The notes under the pieces were generated by a model that had not been told where the DNA came from, ran no database searches, and saw nothing but the letters and a program-made list of their open reading frames with translations. Positions 21,952-32,039 of a stretch of 64,000 nt of DNA are shown one piece after another. Both the position numbers and the translations under genes were made by a program. Source of the stretch: Berberis thunbergii (taxonomy: Eukaryota; Streptophyta; Magnoliopsida; Ranunculales; Berberidaceae); NCBI GenBank assembly GCA_003290165.1, contig QNQO01005880.1, positions 248,001-312,000 of the forward strand. The letters are read 5' to 3'. Position 1 is the stretch's first letter; each line of letters begins with the position of its first letter.

Positions 21952-22965
21952 AAAGTGGCACACAAGGGGGTTCATGCTGAGAGTTTGCAAGACGGGTCTT
22001 CCAGATTTCTTTCTGTGGCTCCACTTCCAGAAAGGACTGTTTCTGCAACTTCCACAGTTATTCCTTCTTCTAGGGGAGCCAGCAAGGCTAATTCTAAAGT
22101 TGTTTCTTTCTCTTCTCTGCCGTCTGCTGGCTGCTCCACTTCTCCACCGCGTGAATTGCATGACCACATTGCTGATGCACGCTCGAAAGTCATCAAGGAT
22201 ATACGTTGTGGCGTTGATACCTTGATAAATGAGATCCATCACAGGCATTCCGGTAATAGACGCGACATGGCAGCAAATCCACGGCGAGAGCATTTGCGAG
22301 AGGATGAGGTTCGTGATGATTTCTTACATGTCATTTCTGAAGACTATTGTTCAATTTTTTAGTTTTAAAAGTAGTCATTTCTTTCATAAATATTCCTAAG
22401 AAGTTTTTGAATAATTTTACTGAACATGCTGTTGTTGAAGCGTCTTTGTGCCACATAATTTAGGAATCAGGAACAAAGGGAGGCTTTACATCTTATTGTT
22501 GCACAAAATCATATGCCTCTTTTATAAAAATGCATGTGTTTTATGGTGTCCGTTTTACAGTTGGTGGATGGGCCAATCCAGTTTTTGTTTATGTCCTGCA
22601 CATGGTATTATAGGGAGATTTTCACTCACTCTTTAGTTGGTCTACTGAGGAAATCTTCCCAAGTCTAAGCAGTTGGTTGCTGGTGTTGTAAGGTATTGGT
22701 TTTGGTGTTAAACTACTAAGAATCCATTTGCTGCACCTGACAACATGATTGTGCTAAAGCACACACAGTAGGAAATTGTAGTGGTCATGTATGAAATTGT
22801 AGTAGTTTGGGTCTTCCCAGTTTGTAGAATAATAAATGCTGCCTTTATTTGTCGGTTTACAGGTAAAGAACATCTCTATGGAGATATTAGACTTGTATGA
22901 CAGCCACAAAGTTGTCACTGAAGAAAGAATCAATGCTGCTATGAACAAGTTAGCTTTAAAGCCAC
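21952..22965 (+). pseudogene. Unrecognised captured gene, two exons
   Basis: Exon 21952-22308 (TTTCTAG acceptor, GATGAG/GTTCGT donor) is open for about 119 residues. It is Ser/Pro-rich, then ELHDHIADARSKVIKDIRC, GVDTLINEIHHRHSGNRRD. Exon of about 22863-22965 reads VKNISMEILDLYDSHKVVTE, ERINAAMNKLALKP. Both are free of stops. They may come from one donor gene of unknown family. Overlapping frames on both strands are shadows. Confidence 0.45.
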
Positions 22966-23324
22966 AGTAAGTTGTTAGGTCGCCTTGGCTCAGTGTTGCC
23001 ATCAATGTTGCTATGTAAGTTACAGGAACTAGGTTTGGTTTTCAGTCCATTTTCTGTGCGTGAGATTATTTTAATGCACTAAGATGAAGCTTTGCAGGTG
23101 TTAGCTGCTGTTCGAGGTGATAGGTTCGGGTCACTGCATTTCTGAATCGTTTCAGACTGGTATTCAAGTTCTGCTTACAGTTTGTCCAGTAAGGGAAACT
23201 ATTCCAAGAAGGTTATGAACATTTGGAACAATGGGGTAAACTCATGTATTGAAATTCGTTTGCCTAAATGATCACCACAATGTGTATTCGTTTAAGTTCA
23301 TAAGAATGAATGTATTGCATATTC

Positions 23325-23845
23325 TTTGACCATTTGATGTAACTGTATAATTTGGTCAACTGACAAATGACAAAACATGCACAGCATGAAGCAAAGTTTG
23401 GCACATTTGATGTAATTGTATAATCTTATTAATTACATTACTTTGCCTCTATTCGTTTAAGTTTGGCACATTAAAATTTTTATTTTCTAGAAATAAAACT
23501 TATAAGATGTAATAAAAAGTCATTTGCTAGCAAAATTTTTTTTTTTTAATTAAAAAAAATAATAAAATTTAGCCACGGTTTTAAACTGTGGCTAACTGTT
23601 GCAACGGCTCAGAGCCGTGGCTAAAAGCTTTGCAACGGTTTATAACCGTGGCTATGACTTGCCACGGTTTCAAGCCGTGGCTATTCCTTGCCACGGTTTA
23701 AAACCGTGGCTAACATATATTTTGCCACGATTTTTAGCCGTGACTGAGGATTTAGCGACGCCCCTACAGCCCACGGTTCTAAGCCGTGCCAATGGGTTAC
23801 CCCCACGGTTTAGAACCGTTGCTAATGACCATTTTTGGTGTAGTG
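23325..23845 (-). repeat. L-type terminus and subterminal array of element B
   Basis: The inverted counterpart of 6098-6665. Read on the minus strand it starts CACTACACCAAAAATGG, passes through GGGGTAACCCATTGGCACGG and about a dozen CCACGG..CCGTGG units, then an AT-rich part that is also nearly the same in A. It shows that A and B share a recent common ancestor at this end. Confidence 0.85.
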
Positions 23846-23848
23846 TGC

Positions 23849-24089
23849 CTCCACACAGGCACGTGAAAAGCATGTGAAAAGCTTGTAGCCACGGTTTTAA
23901 ACCGTTGGCAATTAGCCACGGTTTTTTGCCGTGGCAACCCTTTTGGTGTAGTGTATAGCCACGGTTTTTTTTTAGCCACAGTTTTAAACCGTTGGCCATT
24001 ATAGCCACGGTTTTTGGCTGTGGAAAATAAACCAACGGCTTAGAGATGTGGCCACCTCCCCGCAGCTAAACAGGCCTTTTGATGTAGTG
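23849..24089 (+). repeat. R-type terminus of element A
   Basis: A short array of CCACGG..CCGTGG units ending in the inverted CACTACATCAAAAGG at 24089, followed by GAT. An additional inverted CACTACACCAAAAGG sits inside it, ending at 23953, with another repeat run on its far side. That is either a duplicated end or a trace of another insertion. Confidence 0.78.
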
Positions 24090-24406
24090 GATGCGAAGGA
24101 ACTGATCTCTTTTTGTGGAAAGTGAAGAAACATTTTGGGGCCATCTCAATGGAGGAAGAGAAAGACAATGTTCTTTCAATTATGATGCATCTTACCAACA
24201 TGATCACACTCAATAAAATTATGTTTGACATTTTTTTCAAGCTAATACCAATTGTTCAACACTTCAATAATTCAACAAAGCATATAGACAGGAACAAAAT
24301 AAGAACCACCACATGATAATTTCATAAAATCATTTCCTATTGTAGACATAAATGAAACTATGAGCAACTGAGAAATAATTATCAGCTCCAACAATTAAAA
24401 ACACAC

Positions 24407-24546
24407 CTCTCTTGATCAATCGCAGACCTAATCCTGGGTTGACCATCGGGGGAGTTTACTTCTTGCTTTACGAACCCGAATTTGTCCACTTGTCTCACAG
24501 GTGGAACTGATCCAGGTTCAAATTCATCCACCCTTTTCCTCTCCAT
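24407..24546 (-). pseudogene. TBC/Rab-GAP-type first exon (isolated)
   Basis: Starting at an ATG (24546) the minus strand encodes MERKRVDEFEPGSVPPVRQV, DKFGFVKQEVNSPDGQPRIR, SAIDQER with a donor AGAG/GTGTGT at 24406. The VRQVDKFGFVKQE motif is what I recall from the N-terminus of plant TBC-domain Rab GTPase-activating proteins. The TBC domain itself is nowhere in the window, so this is a fragment. It lies just outside the right end of element A, on the same strand as the kinesin-5 and Q-rich fragments on the other side. Confidence 0.5.
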
Positions 24547-25557
24547 TCTACTATCTCAATTGAACCCTTCCAGTCCAAAATCAAAGTGCTAACCAATCAT
24601 TGTTGGTCTTAAACAAGGTGATCAAGCTCTGGAACACATAAAAACGTGAGTGTTAAGGTAAATTAAATCAGATTTCCACAGTAATACTAATAACATAACA
24701 GACGTATAGCAATAGACTTTTGAAATATAGTGAAAATCCCTCACAGTTTTGAAAGATTGCTCACCACTCGAGTATTGTAGTATCCTTCAAGTAAATCAGA
24801 AATTCAAACTAACAGGTGACAGTAAAAAGGCATGGCTGGCCCAACCTTCTATAAGATCAGAATGACTTTCTGAATTGAACAAACAAGACCAGCATTTGAA
24901 CAAACTAATTTTGTGAAAATCCAATACTTGTAATAGAATATGCTCTCAATGAGTCTATAAAAGACAAAGTGTCAGCACCGTTCCTGAGAGAATTACTATG
25001 ATCTCAGTACATCAGTAAACACCCAATCTAGATATAGAAACCATTATATATTTTCTTCAAGATTTGGTCGACCTTCAATTATCTGAAACATTGAGCTGTC
25101 ATCTCAGTACAGATTGGGTATAAGCCAAAAACTAAGACAACAAGAATAGGAGAGTGGATTGAGAGCAAGCACCGGAGATCGAATTGTACAATGCAATTTG
25201 ACTTATATGGTGAAGATGTAAATGAAAACCCCTAAGAAAAAGTGATGATTCATTCATATGAAGCCAAACAGCCATAGTACAAACACAAACAACAAGAATT
25301 CAACAGTGGCATGTAAACAAGAAGAAAAACAAACCACACTTAATGATGAAAAGAAAAAGAGCAACACTTTGATAAAACAAAAAACAACCAAATTAAGTAA
25401 TACAGAGCCAACTCAACCAAACAGATTGGTTGAGAAACTATTAACAAAAATAAAACTAACAATGGAGTTCTCAACACAAGTAGATGCTTCTTCTACTTGT
25501 GATTTGGACAGAGAGAGAAAGAAATCGACTGGAAAAAAGAAACTGACAATGGAGTTC
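24547..25557. other. Non-coding spacer
   Basis: Possibly the upstream region of the TBC-type exon. A lysine/asparagine-rich chance frame occupies 25258-25560. A short direct repeat (AATGGAGTTC) at 25460 and 25548 lies near the 5' junction of the LINE. No gene supported. Confidence 0.4.
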
Positions 25558-28500
25558 CAATTTCATGGTTTCTCAGTTTTGCTGCAGGGAGCTTACAAAG
25601 GATTTTTCAAATCTACCAGAGGATTAAGAAAAGGGGTTCCTTTATCACCGTTATAATTTATCATTGCCTCTGAGGTTATGATTAGGGAATTGCAGTTGAC
25701 TTTCAGTAAAGGAAAAATAGGGTATTATTATACGCCTAGGGCCTGCAGTTCTAATTCACATTTAATCTATGCAGATGATACTCTAATTATTTTAAATGGA
25801 AGAAAATCTTCAGTTCTAGGGTGCATGGAATTTCTGTAAAGATATTGTAAGGCTTCAGGTCATAAAATGAATGAAGGAAAAAACTCTTTTATGCTGGAGG
25901 ATAATGTGGCAGTGGAAAGAATTGTGGTTTTGAAGAGGTTTATAGGTTTTCAATATAAAGGTTCTCCTTTGACATATTTGGGAGGGCTAGTTTTTCAATG
26001 GAAAGCAAAGATTTCCTACTTCGAAGAAATGATTGCTAAAATTCAACGACGTATCCAAAAATGGAAAGCAAAACTGTTATCGCCGAGGGGAGACTGATAT
26101 TGATTAAGCACGTTCTCAGCTCGATCCAAGTTTACTTACTAAACGCCATGTGTGTGCCCAAGAAAGTTTTATCAAGAATCAACGGTTTATTAGCGGATTT
26201 CTTATAGGGTGATTGTGAACGCAGGTTGAAGAAAAAATGGGTGTCATGGGACACGATTTGACAGTAGTGATGAAGGCTTTTCGAGTAAAGGCTCTTGGGA
26301 ACCTTATTTTTTCGGATTCTTTATGGGCTACTTTTATGAGAAATAAATACTGGTTGCCTAGAGTTTCGTTGAGCAGCCAAATTGTGCAATGTGGGGCTTC
26401 CCCATTTTTCAAGGAGATCATGCTTGGTAAATCTATAACTTTAAGCAATTCATTCTGGCGTATTGGCAGGGGCAATATTAGTTTCTTCGAGGAAAAATGG
26501 AATCTTGTGGCTTCCTTCAGAAGGCAGAAAGATTGAATCAGCTGTGGGGTTTGGCCCACGGTTATAGAAGTGATATTAGGGCATTTTGAATTGGTCAACC
26601 AAGGCCTCAGACAGCTTGCACGAAGTCTTTTTGCAGATAAGTTGCGTGGTAAGAAGTATGGCGATGATGGGCATGTATGGGCTCCGAATCCGGATGGACG
26701 TTTCTCCATTCATTATGCATATGAGCTGTTACAAAATCATGGGGTGAAAAATGAGTTAAATAAAAAGATATGGCAAAACATTATTCCATCAAGAATTTTG
26801 GTTTTTGTTTGGAAATTACTGCGTAGAAGTGTGCCAGTGGACGAGGAGTTGTACAGATGCGGTTTTAGCCTTGCCTCGAGATGTAGATGTTGCGCTGATC
26901 CGAAAATAAAATCTTTGAATCACTTATTTCTGAAGGGTAAGTTGGCGGTAAAGGTGTGGAGTCACTTTTATGGGATTTTTGACGTGTATGTAAGAACACC
27001 AGCATAGATCTCTACAGTGCTATTGATTTGGTTCAAAAGAGCCAAGATGAACTCGCAAACAGGTGTGTTATATTTTCTTACTCCTATGTTTATCTTATTG
27101 GAGATTTGGAAACAAAGATGTAAGTGTGTCTATGAAGGTGCTTCTCCAAACTATGCTTTTGTAATTTTAAACATTAGGCGCAATAAGAGGTTGGCAAACA
27201 CGTTTATCAGTTGAAATAAGACCCCTTTAAGGGTGTTGGGGTTACATGAAATCCCAGTTAGAAGAAAGTCTGTTAGAATTGTTTATTGGACCACCCACTC
27301 CTGCAGATTTTGTGGCTCTTAATGTTGATGCATCCTCTTGCAAAAACAAGGTAACAGAAGGTGTGATTATTAGAGACTCAAGGGGTCTTTGTGTTGCGGG
27401 AAAACAATTGTTTTTTGAGGAAGGATCAAACAATAAAGCGGAAGGTTTAGCTCTTGTGGAAGGTTTGCGTATTTGTTTCTCATTGGGTTTTAGTAAAGTG
27501 GTTGTCCAATCGGACTCGAAACTAGTTTGTGGTTGGTTTAGAGATACTTTTAAAATTCCTTGGCACTTGGAGAATATTTTTAAAGAAATTAAGTTGTTGG
27601 CGGGGGGAGGGGGGAATGTTAGTTGATTGTAAGCATATCTATAGAGAGGCCAACGCGGTGGCAGATGCATTAGTCGATAGAGCACAAAAAGATTATAGGA
27701 TTGTCACATTTGGAGCTAATGACTTACCTAGACCCTTGGCAGGGTTGGTGTTACTCGACAGTTGCCACACGACTTTTCGTCATGGTAATGAGTAGATGAA
27801 TATTTGTGATATTATGCAGGATTCTGTCATTTCTTTTGGGTGTTGAACATGCAGAATAGGACTCATGTTTGCTTGCATGATTGGGTTATGGCAAGGCTGT
27901 GCGATTTTGCAAGTTTATGAATCTGCATTAAACTGGACAGGTGCTTTGTATTGTTCGACAGGGTGCTCTATTTTTACAAACCGTGGTGAGATGGTTTTAT
28001 AAACTGGACAAAGTGCTCTGTCTTGCTGTTTTTGGTGGTTAGTGTTTGTGCGAGTTCAAATATGGCTGGGGATTGGACTAGAGCCGGCTTTGCGTGGTGT
28101 TGTTTTGTGCGCGCAAGATTTTCATTGCAATTTGCAAATTGGGTTTGTTATTGAGGGCAAGTTGCAAATTGTGATTGCAAGTTGTTTCTTGAAAGTTGCT
28201 TTTTGCAAGTTTGTTAGTGACACAAGTTGTTATGTGTGCAAGTTGCAGGTTGGATCAAGTTGCAAGCTTGCAATTGGTTCTTGGGCAGAAATTCCAAATG
28301 GTTAGTTCGCTAAGTTTTTGCTTGCTTACCTATTTGTTTGTTTATGAGGTCTAGGTGAATTTGGCCTAGTCCTAGAATAAGGTATTTTAAGGCCTAACCT
28401 CTCTTTGGTTTAGGCCTTATCTTTAATGAAATAGGTTTGTTTCTCAATTTGTAATGATTTACTTGGAGGTAGGCCTTATCCTTAATGAAATAGGTCCATT

Positions 28501-28795
28501 TCTCAAGTTGTAATGGTTTACTTGGAGGTAGGCCTTATTATATAAGGTCTACTCCTTGGTGAACTAGGCATTTTAAAGGTCAAGTGAGTTAGGAGATTTC
28601 ATGCTTGGACAATTTTTAATTCTTATTTTTTATGATGCATATCAAATTGTTTTTCTTTTTCGGGTAAAGTCGTCATGTACCCCCCACAGGTGTAAAAGAA
28701 TTTTTTTCCCAGTAATAAAGGTCTGGCATCCCATAGTTTCCCCTCCTCACTGGCAATTTATTTAAAAATAAATAAATAAATAAATTTTAAAAAAT
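25558..28795 (+). mobile_element. L1-type LINE, 5'-truncated (RT, zf-RVT, RNase H, 3' UTR)
   Basis: A non-LTR retrotransposon remnant on the plus strand. Reverse transcriptase motifs include RGLRKGVPLSPL (RQGDPLSP in active copies) and YADD at about 25770. LTYLGGLVF and KIQRRIQKWKAKLLSPRG follow. A zf-RVT region (NIIPSRILVFVWKLLRRSVP, CRCCADP, LNHLFLKG) lies at 26.75-27.0 kb. An RNase H domain (LNVDASS, NNKAEGLALVEGL, VVQSDSK, NAVADALV) lies at 27.3-27.7 kb. Stops and frameshifts interrupt each part, and the N-terminal endonuclease and ORF1 are missing. The 3' UTR has TTGCAAGTTGCA-type repeats, a tandem 65-bp duplication (28410-28540) and a conserved tail (GGTAAAGTCGTCATGTACC, AATAAAGGTCTGGCAT) ending in an AAATA run near 28.79 kb. 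Confidence 0.88.
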
Positions 28796-28865
28796 GTTCT
28801 TCTTCAGCACTTGATCGTGATTCTCTAGTCATTCCAATGCACAACTCAATTGCAAGTTGCTTTCA

Positions 28866-29345
28866 AGAAGGGGAGACTAATAAAGGAAATCTAAAATATC
28901 AGTATTTTTATTATTTCCAAAAATTCATGATTTATTTTATTTCATATTTCTATTAGGAATCGTTTAAATAAATATCAGGTTGTTTATTTTAAATAAATAA
29001 TAAAGCTTTTTATTTTAATAAATTTTTGCTTTTCTTATTTGAGACATTTTTAGAAGTGCATAAAAATATCTAGCTTGAGTTATAATGAGTTTAGGAAGTT
29101 GCTTTTATATTACAGATATGTTAGGAAAAATATTTCATTTTGAGAAGATTAGAAATTATTAGGATGGAGTTATCTGTATAAGGAGCTCCATTTTCAAATT
29201 TGTAAACGAATAATCAACTGAATATTATTTTTGCTTATATCTTTCTCCTCCTTTTTCTTTTTCTTTTCTTTTTACGTTGTTCTTTTCTTCCTTGCAAGTT
29301 TGAGACTTTTCATATATTCCATTGCCAGAAACAGATCTGTTAACA
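28866..29345 (+). mobile_element. LTR fragment (solo or decayed)
   Basis: A purine tract (AAGAAGGGGAGAC) is followed by a segment with the typical feel of a plant LTR (ATCTAAAATATCAGT, ATAAGGAGCTCC, CAACTGAATATTATT) ending AGATCTGTTAACA. A diverged homologue, split by a SINE, lies at 57.8-58.5 kb. It sits between two LINE 3' UTR copies. Confidence 0.45.
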
Positions 29346-29445
29346 ATCAACTTTAATTCCTATTGAGTAATAAATGCAAGTTCATGAGTAAATAAACATC
29401 AATACATATTAATTTCAAGTTCATTTTAACAATCAACTTTAATGC

Positions 29446-30190
29446 CTTTTGATTGCATGTTGCAAATTGCTGCAGTTTGTCTTTCATGCAAGTTGCAAGT
29501 AGGAATTTTCAAGATGCAAGTTTTGTTACAAGTGTGCAAGTTGTGTTGGAATTTGCAAGTTGCTACAAGTTTGCAAGATTCAAGTTTGGTATTTGGTCAA
29601 GTTGCAGGCTGATTCTTGTAATTTGTAACTTGCAATTTGCAAGTTGCAATATTAAGATGCAAGTTGTTATGCATCAAGTTGCAGGTTGGAGCATTATTTT
29701 CAATGTGATCAAGTTGCAGGTTGTTTGCATGGCTTCTGAGTAGGGCTATTGTTTCTTCGACAATAGTTTGATTTAGGTCTTTGGTTCTGCACCTATTTGT
29801 TTGTTTATGAAGGCTTAACTATTGGTGAGTTTTGGCCTTTCAGTTGAATAAGGTCTCTTAAGTTCTAAACTTTCTTTGGTTTAGGCCTTATTCTTGGTGA
29901 AATAGGTCTGGTTTTTTATTTTTCCTTTTTGTAATGGTTTACTTGGTGGTTGGCCTTATTATTTAAGGTCTATTATTTGGTGAACCAGGCCTTAACAAGG
30001 TCTCAAGGAGAGTAGGAATTTCATTCATGGACGAGCTCTTTATTTTTGGTCTTTTGATGATGTAAGTGCATTGTTTTATTTTCTCGGGTAAAGTCGTCAT
30101 GTACCTCTGATTGATGTACAAGATTTTTTAAGCAATAAAGATCTAGCATCCGATAGCTGCCCCTCCCCACTGGAGGTTTAATTAAAAAAA
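29446..30190 (+). mobile_element. Second LINE 3' UTR copy
   Basis: Repeats of TTGCAAGTTGCA, then TTTGGTTTAGGCCTTATTCT and the tail GGTAAAGTCGTCATGTACC..GCAATAAAGATCTAGCATC, homologous to the end of the LINE at 28.1-28.8 kb. No coding part remains. Confidence 0.65.
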
Positions 30191-30890
30191 TGTTGATAAT
30201 AGCATTAAGTTCATTCTTTCATAAACCTTTTTAACAAAGAAAGTTAAATTATATAAAATTCAAGTATTTCATCTAATATCTATTTGTGATGGTGTAGGAA
30301 AGATTTTGTAAAAAAAAAAAAAAAAAAAAAAAGATTTTGTACTACAAACAAAATTCATTGTAGTTAGTAATCAATCTTAATAAAAACTAAAAATTAGGAT
30401 GATTAAAAAAATTGTAGGATGAGGGAACAAAAAACGACAGTTTTCCCAAACAATTTAAGTTTCTTAGGTATGGTTACAAAATAATATCATTGACTGCATT
30501 TTTTGTTTAATTATTTATTTATTTTGTTTGTTTAAGAGTTTGCACGAGCTAATTATGGACATGCAAAAATCATATTAGCTAATGTATGAGAACGGTTGCA
30601 AGTTGGATAGGAAAATCTGATTTAAACAAATTCTGAGCCGAAAATTTCCCCAAAAAAATTTCCAAATATGAATTTGAAAATGTTGATTTTTGAAAATTCC
30701 AAAAAAATTGGAATGGCTCTAAAATATGTGATTCTCATCCAAATAATTTTGAAACTTGTGCAAAGTGTTCCAATCCGAAAATTGCCAAAAATTATTCATG
30801 TAAGTGCATTAAAAAATATTCCACTCTGAAGTTTTCAATTTATTCCAAAAAAACTCTTAAGTAATTCATATATCATATTGCAAGTTTGAA
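30191..30890. other. AT-rich spacer
   Basis: Contains a run of about 23 A at 30310-30332 flanked by copies of AGATTTTGTA. Nothing else supported. Confidence 0.4.
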
Positions 30891-31539
30891 GTCGGGCAGA
30901 ATAGCGATTATTCTGCGGGCTAGTTCAACAGACAGTTCACAAGGAATGATACAAGAGATTCGCCCAAAACCATAGAGAAATAACTCTAATGTTCAATTAA
31001 ATTACTCAAATCAAATGTGATTTAGGAAGAGCTCTATTTATAGTGCTCAAATAACTTGAATAATAAGCAGCCTATTCCTAAAAGTAAAAAATTAGAATCA
31101 CATACTAAAATAACAAGCAGTCTATTCTTAAAAGAAAAAGTAAAGTCTAATCCTAAAAGGAAACTGCTATTCTTAAAATAAAATTAGAATCAAATACTAA
31201 AATAACAAGCAATCTATTCCTAAAAGAAAAGGTAAAGCTTAATCCTAAAAGAAAACTAAAAATACTCCTTATTAAATTGAAAGAGCGAATTAGAAACCCA
31301 AGAAACCTAAATTAGGAACCCTAGAAACTCAAATTAGAAACCCTAGAAACTAAAAGTAGGAACCCCAGAAATCCTCCTGCACCAGTCGCCCCGGGTTGGA
31401 AAGAACTCGTCCTCGAGTTCACAACAGCTTCATCGAAATCCTCTAGTGGTAGCCCAGGAAGAAGATCCTCAGATATCAGGTCAGAAAACTCTGCTAACTA
31501 CTGCACCTCCGCTGGTAAATCTGGATTCACGTCTACTGC
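30891..31539 (-). mobile_element. Ty3/gypsy remnant: LTR part and adjoining coding end
   Basis: On the minus strand, 31539-31385 reads as a decayed coding end (..DLLPGLPLEDF.., NSRTSSFQPGATGAG) of the kind found at the end of Ty3/gypsy polyproteins. The AT-rich, repeat-containing region 31380-30891 behind it has LTR-like composition, with several near-repeats of CTATTCCTAAAAG. Boundaries are uncertain. Confidence 0.4.
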
Positions 31540-31838
31540 CAAATAGCAACCACTCATCATCCTAACATATCGGTTGATGGCAGTCTATTGGTGAAATAAC
31601 CTGGCCAGTACGCATTTGTACGGGCTGCATATGGGAAAAAGTCATTAGTGTGAAATGACCATGTCTCATTTACTGCATGCTTTGCATCATTATATATCGA
31701 TGGGGTGGAGTAAAGGGCATTCACGCGCCCATCCATATTGACACAAGGAATGAACTGCCTGAACCATGTATGAGCATAATAATACTTACAATCTTCGTAC
31801 ACTTCACCATCTTCAAAAACAACTCCAACATCTCCATT
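31540..31838 (-). pseudogene. GH38 alpha-mannosidase exon fragment
   Basis: The minus strand, from an intact acceptor (CTACCTTGCAG at 31839), encodes NGDVGVVFEDGEVYEDCKYY, YAHTWFRQF, NMDGRVNALYSTPSIYNDAK and TNDFFPYAARTNAYWPGYFT, then a frame slip before RYVRMMSGCYLA. DGRVNALYSTPSIY..AK and FFPYADRxNAYWTGYFTSR are diagnostic of the lysosomal/vacuolar alpha-mannosidase family (glycosyl hydrolase 38). The mutation of PYADR to PYAAR and the slip near NRLPSTDM show decay. It is fused directly to gypsy-like coding sequence on the same strand at about 31540. Confidence 0.85.
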
Positions 31839-32039
31839 CTGCAAGGTAGAATGGGTGTTATACGAATTTGTAAAATGCATGTATATCAATCACTTTTTCA
31901 AATTGCTTTGATTTTCTTAAATTATTATCAATCACTTGTAAAGTAATATATTGCAAACCAATGCAATGCAAATTAATGCATTTGCATTAATTTGCAAAAT
32001 GCATTACTTTACAGTGTACCAAGTCGAGCCTTGGTTACA

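Larger units (their letters stand above)
15706..23845 (-). mobile_element. CACTA element B: second multi-gene-capture element, nested in A
   Basis: The left terminus CACTACACCAAAATG at 15706 and the right terminus (inverted CACTACACCAAAAATGG, ending 23845) are flanked by TGC at 15703-15705 and TGC at 23846-23848. The left end is of the same type as A's right end (R-type: GTTTAGCT(A/G)CGGGGAGGTGGCC). The right end is of A's left type (L-type), so B is inserted in the opposite orientation to A. Length is 8140 bp, with no transposase. The cargo, all on the plus strand: an AINTEGUMENTA-like first exon, SMC5 (three exons), an hnRNP-type RRM exon, an ABCG exon and two unrecognised groups. Confidence 0.82.
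6098..24089 (+). mobile_element. CACTA element A: non-autonomous, multi-gene-capture transposon
   Basis: The left terminus is CACTACACCAAAATG at 6098; the right terminus (24089) is the inverted CACTACATCAAAAGG. The 3-bp flanks match: GAT at 6095-6097 and GAT at 24090-24092. Both ends carry subterminal arrays of a CCACGG..CCGTGG palindrome. Removing the nested element B leaves an element of about 9.85 kb. No TNP2-type transposase is visible, so movement would need a transposase from elsewhere. The cargo is a series of host exon fragments, all on the minus strand: DCD (15.0-15.5 kb), P5CS (14.1-14.5), CUL1 (12.6-13.4), Raf-like kinase (11.3), an unrecognised gene (10.1 and 9.0-9.2), ETO1-like (8.3-8.6), an unrecognised gene (7.4-8.0) and FRIENDLY/CLU (6.7-7.2). 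CACTA elements carrying several host gene fragments are known, for example Tgm-Express1 in soybean. The family assignment here rests on termini and repeats only. Confidence 0.85.

Noticed and set aside
21934..22293. Antisense frames over the unrecognised exon of element B
   Set aside because: Shadows of the plus-strand exon, which has acceptor and donor sites and the same orientation as the neighbouring cargo.
30309..30333. Run of A as a possible retroposon tail
   Set aside because: No recognisable element ends there and the flanks are a simple AGATTTTGTA repeat.
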